A DNA stretch of 64,000 nucleotides. Source: Collinsella vaginalis (lineage in GTDB: Bacteria; Actinomycetota; Coriobacteriia; Coriobacteriales; Coriobacteriaceae). The position numbers and the translations under genes are program-made. This document shows positions 1 through 7,800 of the stretch, piece by piece (position 1 is the first letter of the stretch; the number at the start of each line of letters is the position of its first letter). Under the pieces are notes generated by a model, which saw only the letters and a list, made by a program, of their open reading frames with translations, was not told the DNA's origin and did no database searches. Location of the stretch: assembly GCF_900176655.1 (NCBI RefSeq), contig NZ_LT838844.1, positions 162,080-226,079 of the forward strand, given 5' to 3'.

Positions 1-12
1 GCGCACCGACTC

Positions 13-113
13 CCCGGGCCGTGCGCCCGGGCGCTCCTGCGGCATCGTGCCGCCGCGGGACGGACGGGTTTTGCGAGCATGAAGCAAACCCTCGTCTCGA
101 AAGGTACTCCCTG
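13..113 (+). promoter_or_regulatory. structured leader upstream of queT-like gene
   Basis: Two hairpins can be read. CCCGGGC/GCCCGGG (13-31) may be the terminator of a gene left of the window. A second, GGGTTTTGC...GCAAACCC, is closed by GACG/CGTC at about 63-96, immediately before the queT-like start. queT genes are often under preQ1 riboswitches, so a preQ1 element was considered, but I could not match the conserved loop of class I, II or III. Only the hairpins are seen; the regulatory role is inferred. Confidence 0.3.
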
Positions 114-692
114 ATGAACGCTCATTACGTCGCCCGCGTGGGTGTCATCGCCGCCCTGTACGCGGCCTGCACCTTGGTGTCCCTGCTCTTCCTCGGCAGC
201 CTCGCCTGGGGTCCCGTCCAGTTCCGCGTGTCGGAGGCCCTGTGCGCCCTCGCGCTCATCACCCCAGCCGCGATCCCCGGCCTGACCCTCGGCTGCGTGA
301 TCGCCAACGTCGCGAACATCGTGCTCTCGGGCACCGGCGCCCTCGGCCTCCTCGATGTCGTCTTCGGCTCGCTCGCGACCTTCATCGGCGCGACCATCAC
401 CTGGCGGCTGCGCTCGCGCCCGGTCCTGGCCCTCGCTGGCCCCGTCATCGCGAACGCCCTCATCGTCCCCGCGTATCTGCCGATCCTCCTCGAGGGCATC
501 GGCTTCTACACGATTCCCTTCACGAGCGTGAGCCTCGACGGCGCCTGGGGCCCCATGTACCTGTTCGGCGTGGTGAGCACGGGAATCGGCGAAGCGGTTA
601 TCATGTACGTGCTGGGGCTCCCGCTCTTCCGCGCGCTCGCGCGGACCTCGTTCGCAGGGGAGAGGGACGCCTCCGGTCACGTGGGCGACTAG
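114..692 (+). CDS. queT: QueT-family queuosine-precursor transporter
   Basis: Integral membrane protein of 192 residues with about five to six hydrophobic segments. It resembles the QueT family of ECF-type substrate-binding (S) components that import preQ1 or related queuosine precursors. Typical QueT features are visible: an early VAALYAACTLVS-like first helix, then the QFRVSEALCALALITPAAIPGLTLGC stretch and GAWGPMYLFGVVSTGIGEAV near the C-terminus. The start is ATG 114, just after a hairpin-rich leader; longer in-frame starts (from 21) would add a non-hydrophobic Cys/Arg-rich leader and are unlikely. No energising ECF ATPases are next to it, consistent with a shared group II ECF module elsewhere. 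Family assignment is fairly secure; the exact substrate is inferred. Confidence 0.8.
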   Translation: MNAHYVARVGVIAALYAACTLVSLLFLGSLAWGPVQFRVSEALCALALITPAAIPGLTLGCVIANVANIVLSGTGALGLLDVVFGSLATFIGATITWRLRSRPVLALAGPVIANALIVPAYLPILLEGIGFYTIPFTSVSLDGAWGPMYLFGVVSTGIGEAVIMYVLGLPLFRALARTSFAGERDASGHVGD

Positions 693-718
693 CGGGCACG
701 CCCTTCAGGGCCGCTCAC

Positions 719-726
719 GGGGGGGG
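719..726 (+). repeat. G8 homopolymer upstream of glycosyltransferase
   Basis: Eight consecutive G in the short spacer between the QueT gene and the glycosyltransferase, 52 bases before the latter's start. Such tracts can change length by slippage. It is outside any reading frame, so any effect would be on transcription or leader structure. Confidence 0.5.
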
Positions 727-778
727 CACGGCGACATCGCCTGCCAGCTCAGACGGCCGCGTGATGGGAAGGTGCGAG

Positions 779-1966
779 ATGAGACCCACTCTGGTGATAC
801 CGTCCTATTGGGAGGGCGACGCGCACGATTCGCCCGCGACCGCCTCATACGATCACACCACGAGCCTGAACGCCCCCACCTATGAGCTCGACCGCTGCCT
901 CGCCTCGCTCGAGCAGGTCCGCGGCATCTCACGCATCATCGTCCTCGTGGTCTGCCCGCTCTCGGTCACTGCGGCCGTCACCCAGCGCGTCGAGCGGATC
1001 TGCGAGGTCCACCCATCGCTCAAGGTCACCCTGGTCACCAACGACGAGGCCACGCGCATCATGGACCGCGTCTCCCAGCTCGCCCCGCACGCGTCAGGCG
1101 AGGGCGTCTCGCTGCGCGGCTACGGGGCCATCCGCAACATGGGGCTCGCCGTGGCGAGCATCCTCGGGCACGACGCGGTGGTCTTCCTCGACGATGACGA
1201 GGTGGCCCTCGGTCCGGACTTCATGGAGAAGGCCCTGTTCGGTCTCAACCAGGAGACCCGCCAGCGCCTGCCCATCATCGCGAAGTCGGGGTTCTTCTAC
1301 GACCGCGAGGGCTCACCCCTGGCCGACACGACGAAGGCCGGGATCACGCACCGCTGGTGGACGAAGCGCATCGAGTTCAACCGGTGGATGAAGCGGGCCC
1401 TCGCCGGCACGCGCATCTCGCGCTCCAACCACGTGTGCGGCGGCTGCCTGGCGCTCTCCGCGCGCGCCTCGATGCGGGCTGCCTTCGACCCGTTCATCAC
1501 GCGCGGCGAGGATCTCGACTACCTGTTCAACCTGCGTCTGCTTGGCTATGAGATGTGGTTCGACAACCAGTGGTCCGTGCGTCACCTCCCGCCGCGGTCG
1601 ACCGAGCGGTCCGGGCGCTTCCTCCAAGATGTGCACCGTTGGTACTATGAGCGGGCGAAGCTCGCCTTCGCGGCGCGCCTGAAGGAGTACAACCAGGTCA
1701 CGCCCGCCTCGCTCATGCCCTACCCGGGTCCGTGGCTCACCGGCCAGCTCGATGAGCGCGTGCGCAAGACCGCCCTGGTGCGCGCCGTGTTCACACATGA
1801 GCACCGGGAGTACTGGGCCGTCTGGCGCCGTGGCCGCGCGGACGCGGAGCGCTACGCCCGCGAGAACGCGCACCGCTACTTGCAGTTCCAAAGCTTCTGG
1901 CCGAGTATCATGAACGGGCTGTGGGCCGATGCGGAGCTCGCCGCCATGCTTGAGAGGAGAACATGA
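779..1966 (+). CDS. GT-A-fold glycosyltransferase (family 2-like)
   Basis: Protein of 395 residues that probably transfers a sugar from a nucleotide-sugar donor. It opens with a Rossmann-like strand (PTLVIPSYWEG). It carries RNMGLAVASILG followed by FLDDDEVALGPDF, the acidic cluster expected for metal and nucleotide binding. A later GEDLDYLFNLRLLGYEMWFD resembles the acceptor/catalytic-base ED region of GT2-like enzymes, and the CGGCLALS segment precedes it. No membrane segments are evident, so it is probably cytoplasmic. ATG 779 is preferred over ATG 764 because GGGAAGG lies seven bases upstream. Its stop overlaps the start of the kinase gene by four bases (ATGA), implying translational coupling with the LytS/LytTR pair. 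Acceptor and donor are unknown; a role in cell-surface polysaccharide is inference from the neighbours. Confidence 0.65.
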   Translation: MRPTLVIPSYWEGDAHDSPATASYDHTTSLNAPTYELDRCLASLEQVRGISRIIVLVVCPLSVTAAVTQRVERICEVHPSLKVTLVTNDEATRIMDRVSQLAPHASGEGVSLRGYGAIRNMGLAVASILGHDAVVFLDDDEVALGPDFMEKALFGLNQETRQRLPIIAKSGFFYDREGSPLADTTKAGITHRWWTKRIEFNRWMKRALAGTRISRSNHVCGGCLALSARASMRAAFDPFITRGEDLDYLFNLRLLGYEMWFDNQWSVRHLPPRSTERSGRFLQDVHRWYYERAKLAFAARLKEYNQVTPASLMPYPGPWLTGQLDERVRKTALVRAVFTHEHREYWAVWRRGRADAERYARENAHRYLQFQSFWPSIMNGLWADAELAAMLERRT

Positions 1967-3318
1967 GCGATCACACCTGGGATATGCACGACTCAGGGTC
2001 GGAGGGCGCCGAGATCCTGCGGGTCCTGGGCGCGATCTGCCTCGTGTGCGCCATCGGCCTCCTCATCTACCTCACTTACGGCTTCATCGCGAAGGTGGAC
2101 GCCGTCAGCCTGTTCGTGGGCTGCGCGCTCCTGGCGGTCTTCGTCGCCCTCTTCACCTACCTGCTAGTCAGTCCCGACCCGCTGCGGTCGGGCTACACCG
2201 AGCGCTCGCTCGCCGTCGCGTCCGAGATGCTCGAGGACATCCGCGACGGCCTCACGTACGAGGGCGCCCTCTCCATCTGCCAGCGGCTCCTCTCCGAGAC
2301 CCACGCGATGACGGTGGCCGTGACCGACACCGAGAGCGTGCTCGCCAGCGCCGGCTCCCTCGCGTCCGACTTCCCGCCGGGCTCGCCCATCCACACCCCG
2401 GCGACGCATTACGCGATCGAGCACGGCATCGCCCAGTCCTTCACCCACGGCGTGTACGCGAGCCCGGAGACGGGGCGCACCAGCGAGATCCCCGCGGGCA
2501 TCGTGGCGCCGCTGCGCGTGCGCGACACCTCCATCGGCGCCCTCAAGTTCTACTTCCACCACGCCCGCGACGTGGATCGCACGCAGTACGCCCTCGCCTC
2601 GGGGTACGCCGAGCTCATCTCCACGCAGCTCGCGATCCACGAGCTCGAGCGCCAGGACGAGCTCGTGGCCCGCGCCGAGCTCCGCGCCCTCCAGGCCCAG
2701 ATCAACCCCCATTTCCTGTTCAACACCTTGAACACCATCGCCGCGCTCACGCGCACCGACCCGCTGCGCGCCCGCGGCCTGCTCCGCGAGTTCGCCACCT
2801 TCTACCGCTCGACGCTCGACACCTCGGGGTCCCTGATCCCGGTCTCGCGCGAGATCGCGCAGACCAAGCGCTACCTCCTGTTCGAGCGGGCGCGGTTCGG
2901 GGATGATCGGATCATCGATGAGATGGACATCGCCGAGGGCGCCGAGGACGCGCTCGTGCCCGCCTTCGTGATACAGCCCCTGGTGGAGAACGCGGTGCGG
3001 CACGCCATGCGCGACGAGGGCCCCCTGCACATCCGGGTGTCCGTGCAGCTCACCGGCGACGACGTCATCGACATCGAGGTCGTCGACGACGGCGTGGGCA
3101 TGGATGCGGGGACGGCCGACCGGCTCTTCGCGCGCACGCTCGGACCCGCCGAGGCCGACCAGTCGCAGAGCGGCGGCGCCGGCATCGCCATGCACAACAT
3201 CCACGAGCGGATCAAGCGGTTCTACGGCCCGCGTTCCTCGGCCCGCGCGGTCTCGAAGCCCGGCTCCGGCACCACGGTGACGCTCCATCTGGATTTGCGG
3301 GGCAGTATCTTCGCTTAG
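1963..3318 (+). CDS. LytS/YehU-type sensor histidine kinase
   Basis: Membrane sensor kinase of 451 residues. Two hydrophobic helices lie at about 18-41 and 47-69, followed by a GAF-like sensory region (about 85-225) and a His_kinase domain of the LytS family. The phospho-acceptor segment QAQINPHFLFNTLNTI places the histidine at about 250. The ATPase part shows the N box VENAVRH (341-347), DDGVGM (375-380) and GGAGIAMHN (404-412). It lacks the five to six transmembrane 5TM-5TMR domain of true LytS, so the input differs. It is translationally coupled to the upstream glycosyltransferase and is followed by its cognate LytTR regulator 72 bases on. Signal unknown; such pairs often sense small metabolites or envelope state. 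Confidence 0.85.
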   Translation: MSDHTWDMHDSGSEGAEILRVLGAICLVCAIGLLIYLTYGFIAKVDAVSLFVGCALLAVFVALFTYLLVSPDPLRSGYTERSLAVASEMLEDIRDGLTYEGALSICQRLLSETHAMTVAVTDTESVLASAGSLASDFPPGSPIHTPATHYAIEHGIAQSFTHGVYASPETGRTSEIPAGIVAPLRVRDTSIGALKFYFHHARDVDRTQYALASGYAELISTQLAIHELERQDELVARAELRALQAQINPHFLFNTLNTIAALTRTDPLRARGLLREFATFYRSTLDTSGSLIPVSREIAQTKRYLLFERARFGDDRIIDEMDIAEGAEDALVPAFVIQPLVENAVRHAMRDEGPLHIRVSVQLTGDDVIDIEVVDDGVGMDAGTADRLFARTLGPAEADQSQSGGAGIAMHNIHERIKRFYGPRSSARAVSKPGSGTTVTLHLDLRGSIFA

Positions 3319-3390
3319 GGTAAAATAGGGTTGTGTGGAGCAGTCGCCCCTCCCCGTGAGATTCGTAGCCACTTCCGAAGGGATTTCTGT

Positions 3391-4110
3391 ATGCTGCGTG
3401 CGATGATCGTCGATGACGAAGCCCCAGCGCGGTCCGAACTCCGGTATCTGCTTGAGCAGACCGGGGAGATCGGGTCCGTCACAGAGGCGTCGAGCGTGCG
3501 CTCGGCCATCGAGACGCTCATGAACAGCCGCGTCGACGTCGCCTTCCTCGATATCTCGATGCCCGGTGCCTCGGGCATGCAGCTCGCCGAGGCGCTGCGC
3601 AAGCTCAAGACCCCGCCCGCCGTCGTCTTCGTGACGGCCTACAGCGACCACGCCCTCGAGGCCTTCGAGGTGGACGCCGTCGACTATCTCATGAAGCCCG
3701 TCGAGGAGGATCGCCTGGCCCGCGCCATCGAGAAGGTGCTCTCGCGTGTCAAGCCGCTGCCTGAGACCAAGGCCACCTCGGTCGAGCGCATCCCCGTCGA
3801 GAAGGGGGGCCGCAAGGTCCTGATCCCGGTGGAGCAGATCCGCTACATCATGGCCAAGGATGACTACTCCTGCATCTTCACGGACGACGACCGCTTCCTC
3901 TCCACCACCTCGTTGGCCCAGTTCGAGTCCAAGCTGTCCGAGTTCGGGTTTTTTCGGGTGCACCGCCGCTACATCGTGAACCTGGCGAACGTGGAGGATG
4001 TCGAGACCACTCCGTCTGGGGCCATCCAGCTCGGTATCGCCGACATGGAGGACCGGGTTCCGGTGTCCCGCCGCCGCGTGGTGCCCCTGAAGAAGGCGTT
4101 GAGCCTCTGA
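3391..4110 (+). CDS. LytTR-family response regulator
   Basis: Two-domain DNA-binding response regulator of 239 residues. The receiver domain has the acidic pair D8/D9, phospho-acceptor D54 in VAFLDISMPG, T82 in VFVTAYSDH and K102 in YLMKPVEED. The C-terminal LytTR domain (about 135-239) has the typical IRYIMAKDDYSCIF strand and FFRVHRRYIVNLANV motif. The start chosen is ATG 3391 with GAAGGGA upstream; an earlier in-frame start at 3331 has no such site. It forms a two-component system with the preceding kinase. The stop overlaps the next gene (TGATG). Targets cannot be read from the window. Confidence 0.9.
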   Translation: MLRAMIVDDEAPARSELRYLLEQTGEIGSVTEASSVRSAIETLMNSRVDVAFLDISMPGASGMQLAEALRKLKTPPAVVFVTAYSDHALEAFEVDAVDYLMKPVEEDRLARAIEKVLSRVKPLPETKATSVERIPVEKGGRKVLIPVEQIRYIMAKDDYSCIFTDDDRFLSTTSLAQFESKLSEFGFFRVHRRYIVNLANVEDVETTPSGAIQLGIADMEDRVPVSRRRVVPLKKALSL

Positions 4111-4589
4111 TGGCGGGCGCGGCCGATCCAACATCCGGGGCCAAGCGCGTCGACATCATCTCCGACACGCACGGGTACCTCGCGCCGGCGCTCCTCGATG
4201 CGCTCGAGGGCGCCGACCTCATCATCCACGCCGGCGACATCACCTCCGAGGCGGATTGGGAGCATCTGCGCACGATCGCGCCGATCAAGGCGGTGCTCGG
4301 CAACAACGACCACTATTACGAGTACGGACCCGAGGTCGTCGCCCTGAACCGGTTCTCCTTCGAGGGCCTCGAGTTTGCCGTCGCGCACTACCGGGAGGAC
4401 TTGCCGGTGGGCTCCGTCGACATCGCGGTCTGCGGCCACACGCACCGGGCCCGCATCGTGGAGCTGGGGCGCACGACGGTGATCAACCCCGGTTCGGCCT
4501 CGTACCCACGCGGCATGCGCGGGCCGACGATCGCCCGCCTCCTCGTGGCGGACGGGCGGATCCGCTCGCTCGAGATCATCGACCTGTAA
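4110..4589 (+). CDS. YfcE/MJ0936-family metallophosphodiesterase
   Basis: Small calcineurin-like phosphoesterase of 159 residues, about the usual length of the YfcE/MJ0936 family. The dinuclear metal motifs are complete: D19-T-H21, G-D43, GNND ending at D67, a lone histidine H93 and GHTH at 109-112. These enzymes hydrolyse phosphodiesters such as artificial bis-pNPP in vitro; the natural substrate is usually unknown. The gene overlaps the response-regulator stop by one base, so it is the last gene of the glycosyltransferase-kinase-regulator unit. A strong terminator follows. Cytoplasmic; no signal peptide. Confidence 0.85.
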   Translation: MAGAADPTSGAKRVDIISDTHGYLAPALLDALEGADLIIHAGDITSEADWEHLRTIAPIKAVLGNNDHYYEYGPEVVALNRFSFEGLEFAVAHYREDLPVGSVDIAVCGHTHRARIVELGRTTVINPGSASYPRGMRGPTIARLLVADGRIRSLEIIDL

Positions 4590-4646
4590 GCGGGCCGTAT
4601 GCCGGACGGGCACGCCGAGCGGTGCCGCCGGGGCGCAAAAAGCAGC

Positions 4647-4705
4647 CCTGCACTGCCAGACTGAACCGCCCATGGGCTCGTTGCGCAGTGCAGGGAGGGT
4701 TTTTT
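4647..4705 (+). terminator. rho-independent terminator after phosphodiesterase gene
   Basis: Perfect 10-bp stem CCTGCACTGC/GCAGTGCAGG (4647-4656 and 4685-4694) with a 28-base loop, followed by GAGGG and six T. An A-rich run (4637-4641) precedes the left arm. The loop is longer than usual, so an attenuator for the adhesin gene downstream is also possible. Confidence 0.7.
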
Positions 4706-4761
4706 CATATATAGTACCCACAGGGTATGTGAATATCGGATGCCGTACAATCGGAGAACTT

Positions 4762-4872
4762 ATGGGCAGCACAAAACGGTTTATCTCGGCTCTACTTGCA
4801 GCACTGCTTATGGTGCAGATGGCGTTTCCCGCGGCTTCTGCCATGGCAACTGAGCAGGGGGGGGGTATCTAA
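4762..4872 (+). CDS. signal-peptide fragment of phase-variable LPKTG adhesin
   Basis: Short open frame of 36 codons encoding MGSTKRF, a hydrophobic stretch (ISALLAALLMVQMAF) and a PAASAMA cleavage region: a canonical Sec signal peptide. It runs into nine G (4857-4865) and then stops at TAA 4870-4872. The giant surface protein continues in another frame from that point. One extra G (or two fewer) would join the two frames as TEQGGGYLSSPAPMEQPA and give a complete secreted protein of about 1723 residues. ATG 4762 is the natural start; a longer frame from 4672 lacks support. The split may be a real OFF state of a phase-variable gene or a sequencing/assembly error in the homopolymer. Confidence 0.75.
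   Translation: MGSTKRFISALLAALLMVQMAFPAASAMATEQGGGI
4857..4865 (+). repeat. G9 homopolymer at the signal-peptide/body junction
   Basis: Nine consecutive G just after the signal peptide of the adhesin gene. As written, reading terminates 5 bases later. Lengths of seven or ten G would restore the frame into the 5-kb body, whereas eight or nine would not. This is the textbook layout of slipped-strand phase variation. Confidence 0.85.
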
Positions 4873-4886
4873 GTTCCCCTGCTCCT

Positions 4887-7800
4887 ATGGAGCAGCCAGC
4901 GGATGACGCTGGCGATTCCGCCTCCGCACCAGCGTCTGAGACAGACGAGGCATCGCCCGAGTCTGCGACAGATGAGGCAACGTCCGATACGGTCCCGTCG
5001 CAACCCGCTGAATCCGACGCTCATGTTCTAGCCGCCGCAGCAGAAGATCGCGCTGCCACCCCGGCGAACCAGCCCGTCATAGAGGCGAGCCTGGTGTCCA
5101 CAGATGGCAAAACCAACTACGGATCGTTGAGCGATCCCAAGACCCTCATCTCCCTTCCGAAGGGCCAGCAATTCAAGCTGCGCCTCCATGCGGTGTTCCC
5201 CTCCGCGTCCGATAAGTCCATCGACGTGGCCTTGCCCTACGGCATGGATTGGAACGACTCGAGCTTCAAATTCGATACGACGGCGGGCTGGTACGGAGAG
5301 CTTCAGAAAGACGGCATCATCATACCGAGCAAGCAGACCGAGGATTCCAAGAAGCCCGTTTCGGTGTACAACTGGAAATCCGCAGGCACGCTCACGATGA
5401 AGTTCCAGGACACCACCCAGGAAGTCACCTTCGACGTGCCCATGGGCCTTCAGACCTACGATACGGGCCTTGCATCCATCTCCGATGCCATCACCGTCAC
5501 CCAGAACTACACCAAGGAGGGCGATGCTCCGACCGCATCCCGACTCGGCACCGATATCGAGGTTACCAAGCGGCCCGAGCTTACCAAAATCGGCTTCTGG
5601 GGGAATTACTCCGAGCTCTTGAACAAAAACGGCAATATCGAAGTGGGTTTGGATGACGCTCGGGGCACCGGCCACAATGTGTCCTGGATGGCCAACCTGG
5701 ACGACGGCTGGGGCGTAAGGCGCGTGCTCGAAGACTACTTCTATGCGATGCTCGTCCCGGAGAAGGCGGAGTATCTCGGTCGTAATGCCCCCGATGAGTA
5801 CGGGGGCGTACAAGAGAAAGATCTCAAGATTCTGAGCCCGGGCGAGAAGTTCACCATGAGCACCGGCGCCGAATATACCGTTCCTGCCGGCAAGAAACTC
5901 TACGTGTGGGAGCGCAAAGAGAACATCACCACTGCGGTCATCGCCGATCAATACGAATTCAACCCCATGTGGCGCTTCCCCAAAGAGGACTTCCCCGTAG
6001 GGAGCATCGCGGAGATCAGCCAGTTCGATGTAGGGGTGAAGTACTACGATCCGACGGGCCAGAGTGCCTACCTGCCCTACGACGCAAGCCGTCTTAAGAC
6101 GATGAAGTACGAGATCGTCGAACCCAAGGAAGATGTGTATGCAAACAGCACGCTCGTCGCTAAGGATACCAATCTAGAGCGGTGGGAAGGCTATATCGCC
6201 GATAACGAGGTATACCTGGGAGCTCCTGGCTTCGAGCACACGCAAGAGCGCACCCTCGGTTACTTCACGGTTGGAAACCGCGGCTCGGGAAATAGCCGGA
6301 ACAAGACCATCATCATCGATTACGACGTCAACGACACCAAGATCGCCGGCGTGACAGCACAGGCGCTCCCGCTCATCTCACGCCAGAAGAAGGATGGCAC
6401 CCCTGCCACCCAGGTGAGCGATTTCAAGGTCACCCTCTGGAACAGCAAAACCGACGAGACCACGGACTATACGATCGACGCCTCGAAGCTCAAACAGCGT
6501 TTCCGCGTGGAAGACGTATTGGGCAAGCACGTCGAGGGTATGTATATCAAGCATATCGAATACAAGATCGACACCATCCCTTCTAAAACTGCGCTGACTG
6601 CTTGGGACAGGGGTCTGGCCGGCGAAGAAACCGAATTTGAGGACAGCTCCCTGTATTTCTTCGGCAACGTCCTTACCAACGACGTGCGTGAAAAGGGTCG
6701 CTGGGGAGACGATCCCTCCCTGTTCAAGACCGTCATCCGTATCGAGAACACGGGTGCGGAAGAGCCGGATTGGGCGTATCGCAATCAATACAAGTGGGAC
6801 TTCGGCGACGGCAGGGGTGAAGTTGTGTTCCAATATCCCAGCCGCTCGGCGGATCATGTGACCATCGGCCACACCTTCACCGCATTCACGGGCAAGAGCT
6901 TCATCCAGGGTCATGGCCCGACGACCGCTTTCCATGACGGAACGGCGTATCCGCTGAATTTCGTGGTGGGCGATACGGTTCGCGACAAGGGCTTCGATTA
7001 CTTCACGCCGACCTGGGACGGCAGCGCGAGGGGCATCGAGACGTTCAAGGTTATTTACTACATCAGCCCCTTGGGCGATGACCTGAGCTTCAATATGACC
7101 TATCGTTCCGTCGGCTCCAAGGATGCGTGGTTGCAAAAGAGCGCCGATCCGAACAACATGAGCCTCAAGCAGCCCGACGTGTCGGAGGTGCCGGCATCAG
7201 ACGCCCTGAAGGCGGTCTATCCCAAGGCGAAAGTTTATAAGCTCGATTTCTCCAAGCTCACGTCCGACCAAGACATATACGATACGCGCGCCTACGGTCC
7301 GTCGGTGTACTGGAAAGAGTCTGCCGAGGCGATCCCCTACGCCATCAACGCGGGGTACTGGGCGTATACCGCTGACTGCGCGTTGCATGTAAGCTTCGCC
7401 TCCGATCCGTCGAAGGACGTGCCGGGCGAGTACACCGAGCTTATGTGGTTCGAATACGACACCGATACCGACGAAGATCTCGTCTATGGTTCGGGCATGG
7501 CCAAAGACAAGTGGGATCTGAACGGCAACGGCAGCACGGAAGACATGCTCGGCCGGCCCATGGGAAGGTGGGTCGTCAACGCCCCGACCGATCTGGTCGT
7601 GCGGTCTGCCGCCAAGATGGCGACGCAGCCCGATACGTCGTATGTCACCTACGACGGCATGTCCAAGACCTTGATCGGCGCCAACAGCACCGTCGACTAT
7701 CGTTTGGTCGCGAACAACCCCACGCCGTCGGACGCCAACGGCCTGATGATATACTGGCCGGTGCCGAAAAAAGACCAGAACTGGGGCAAGGCGCTCCAGC

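Noticed and set aside
63..113. preQ1 riboswitch before the QueT gene
   Set aside because: A hairpin is present but the conserved loop and pseudoknot strands of the known preQ1 classes could not be matched by eye; kept only as a leader structure.
242..778. N-terminal extension of the glycosyltransferase frame
   Set aside because: The extension is Arg/Pro-rich antiframe of the QueT gene; the ribosome site and fold begin at 779.
2164..4134. Very long minus-strand open frame opposite the kinase and regulator genes
   Set aside because: It is the antisense shadow of two well-supported genes in GC-rich sequence, with no protein-like motifs.
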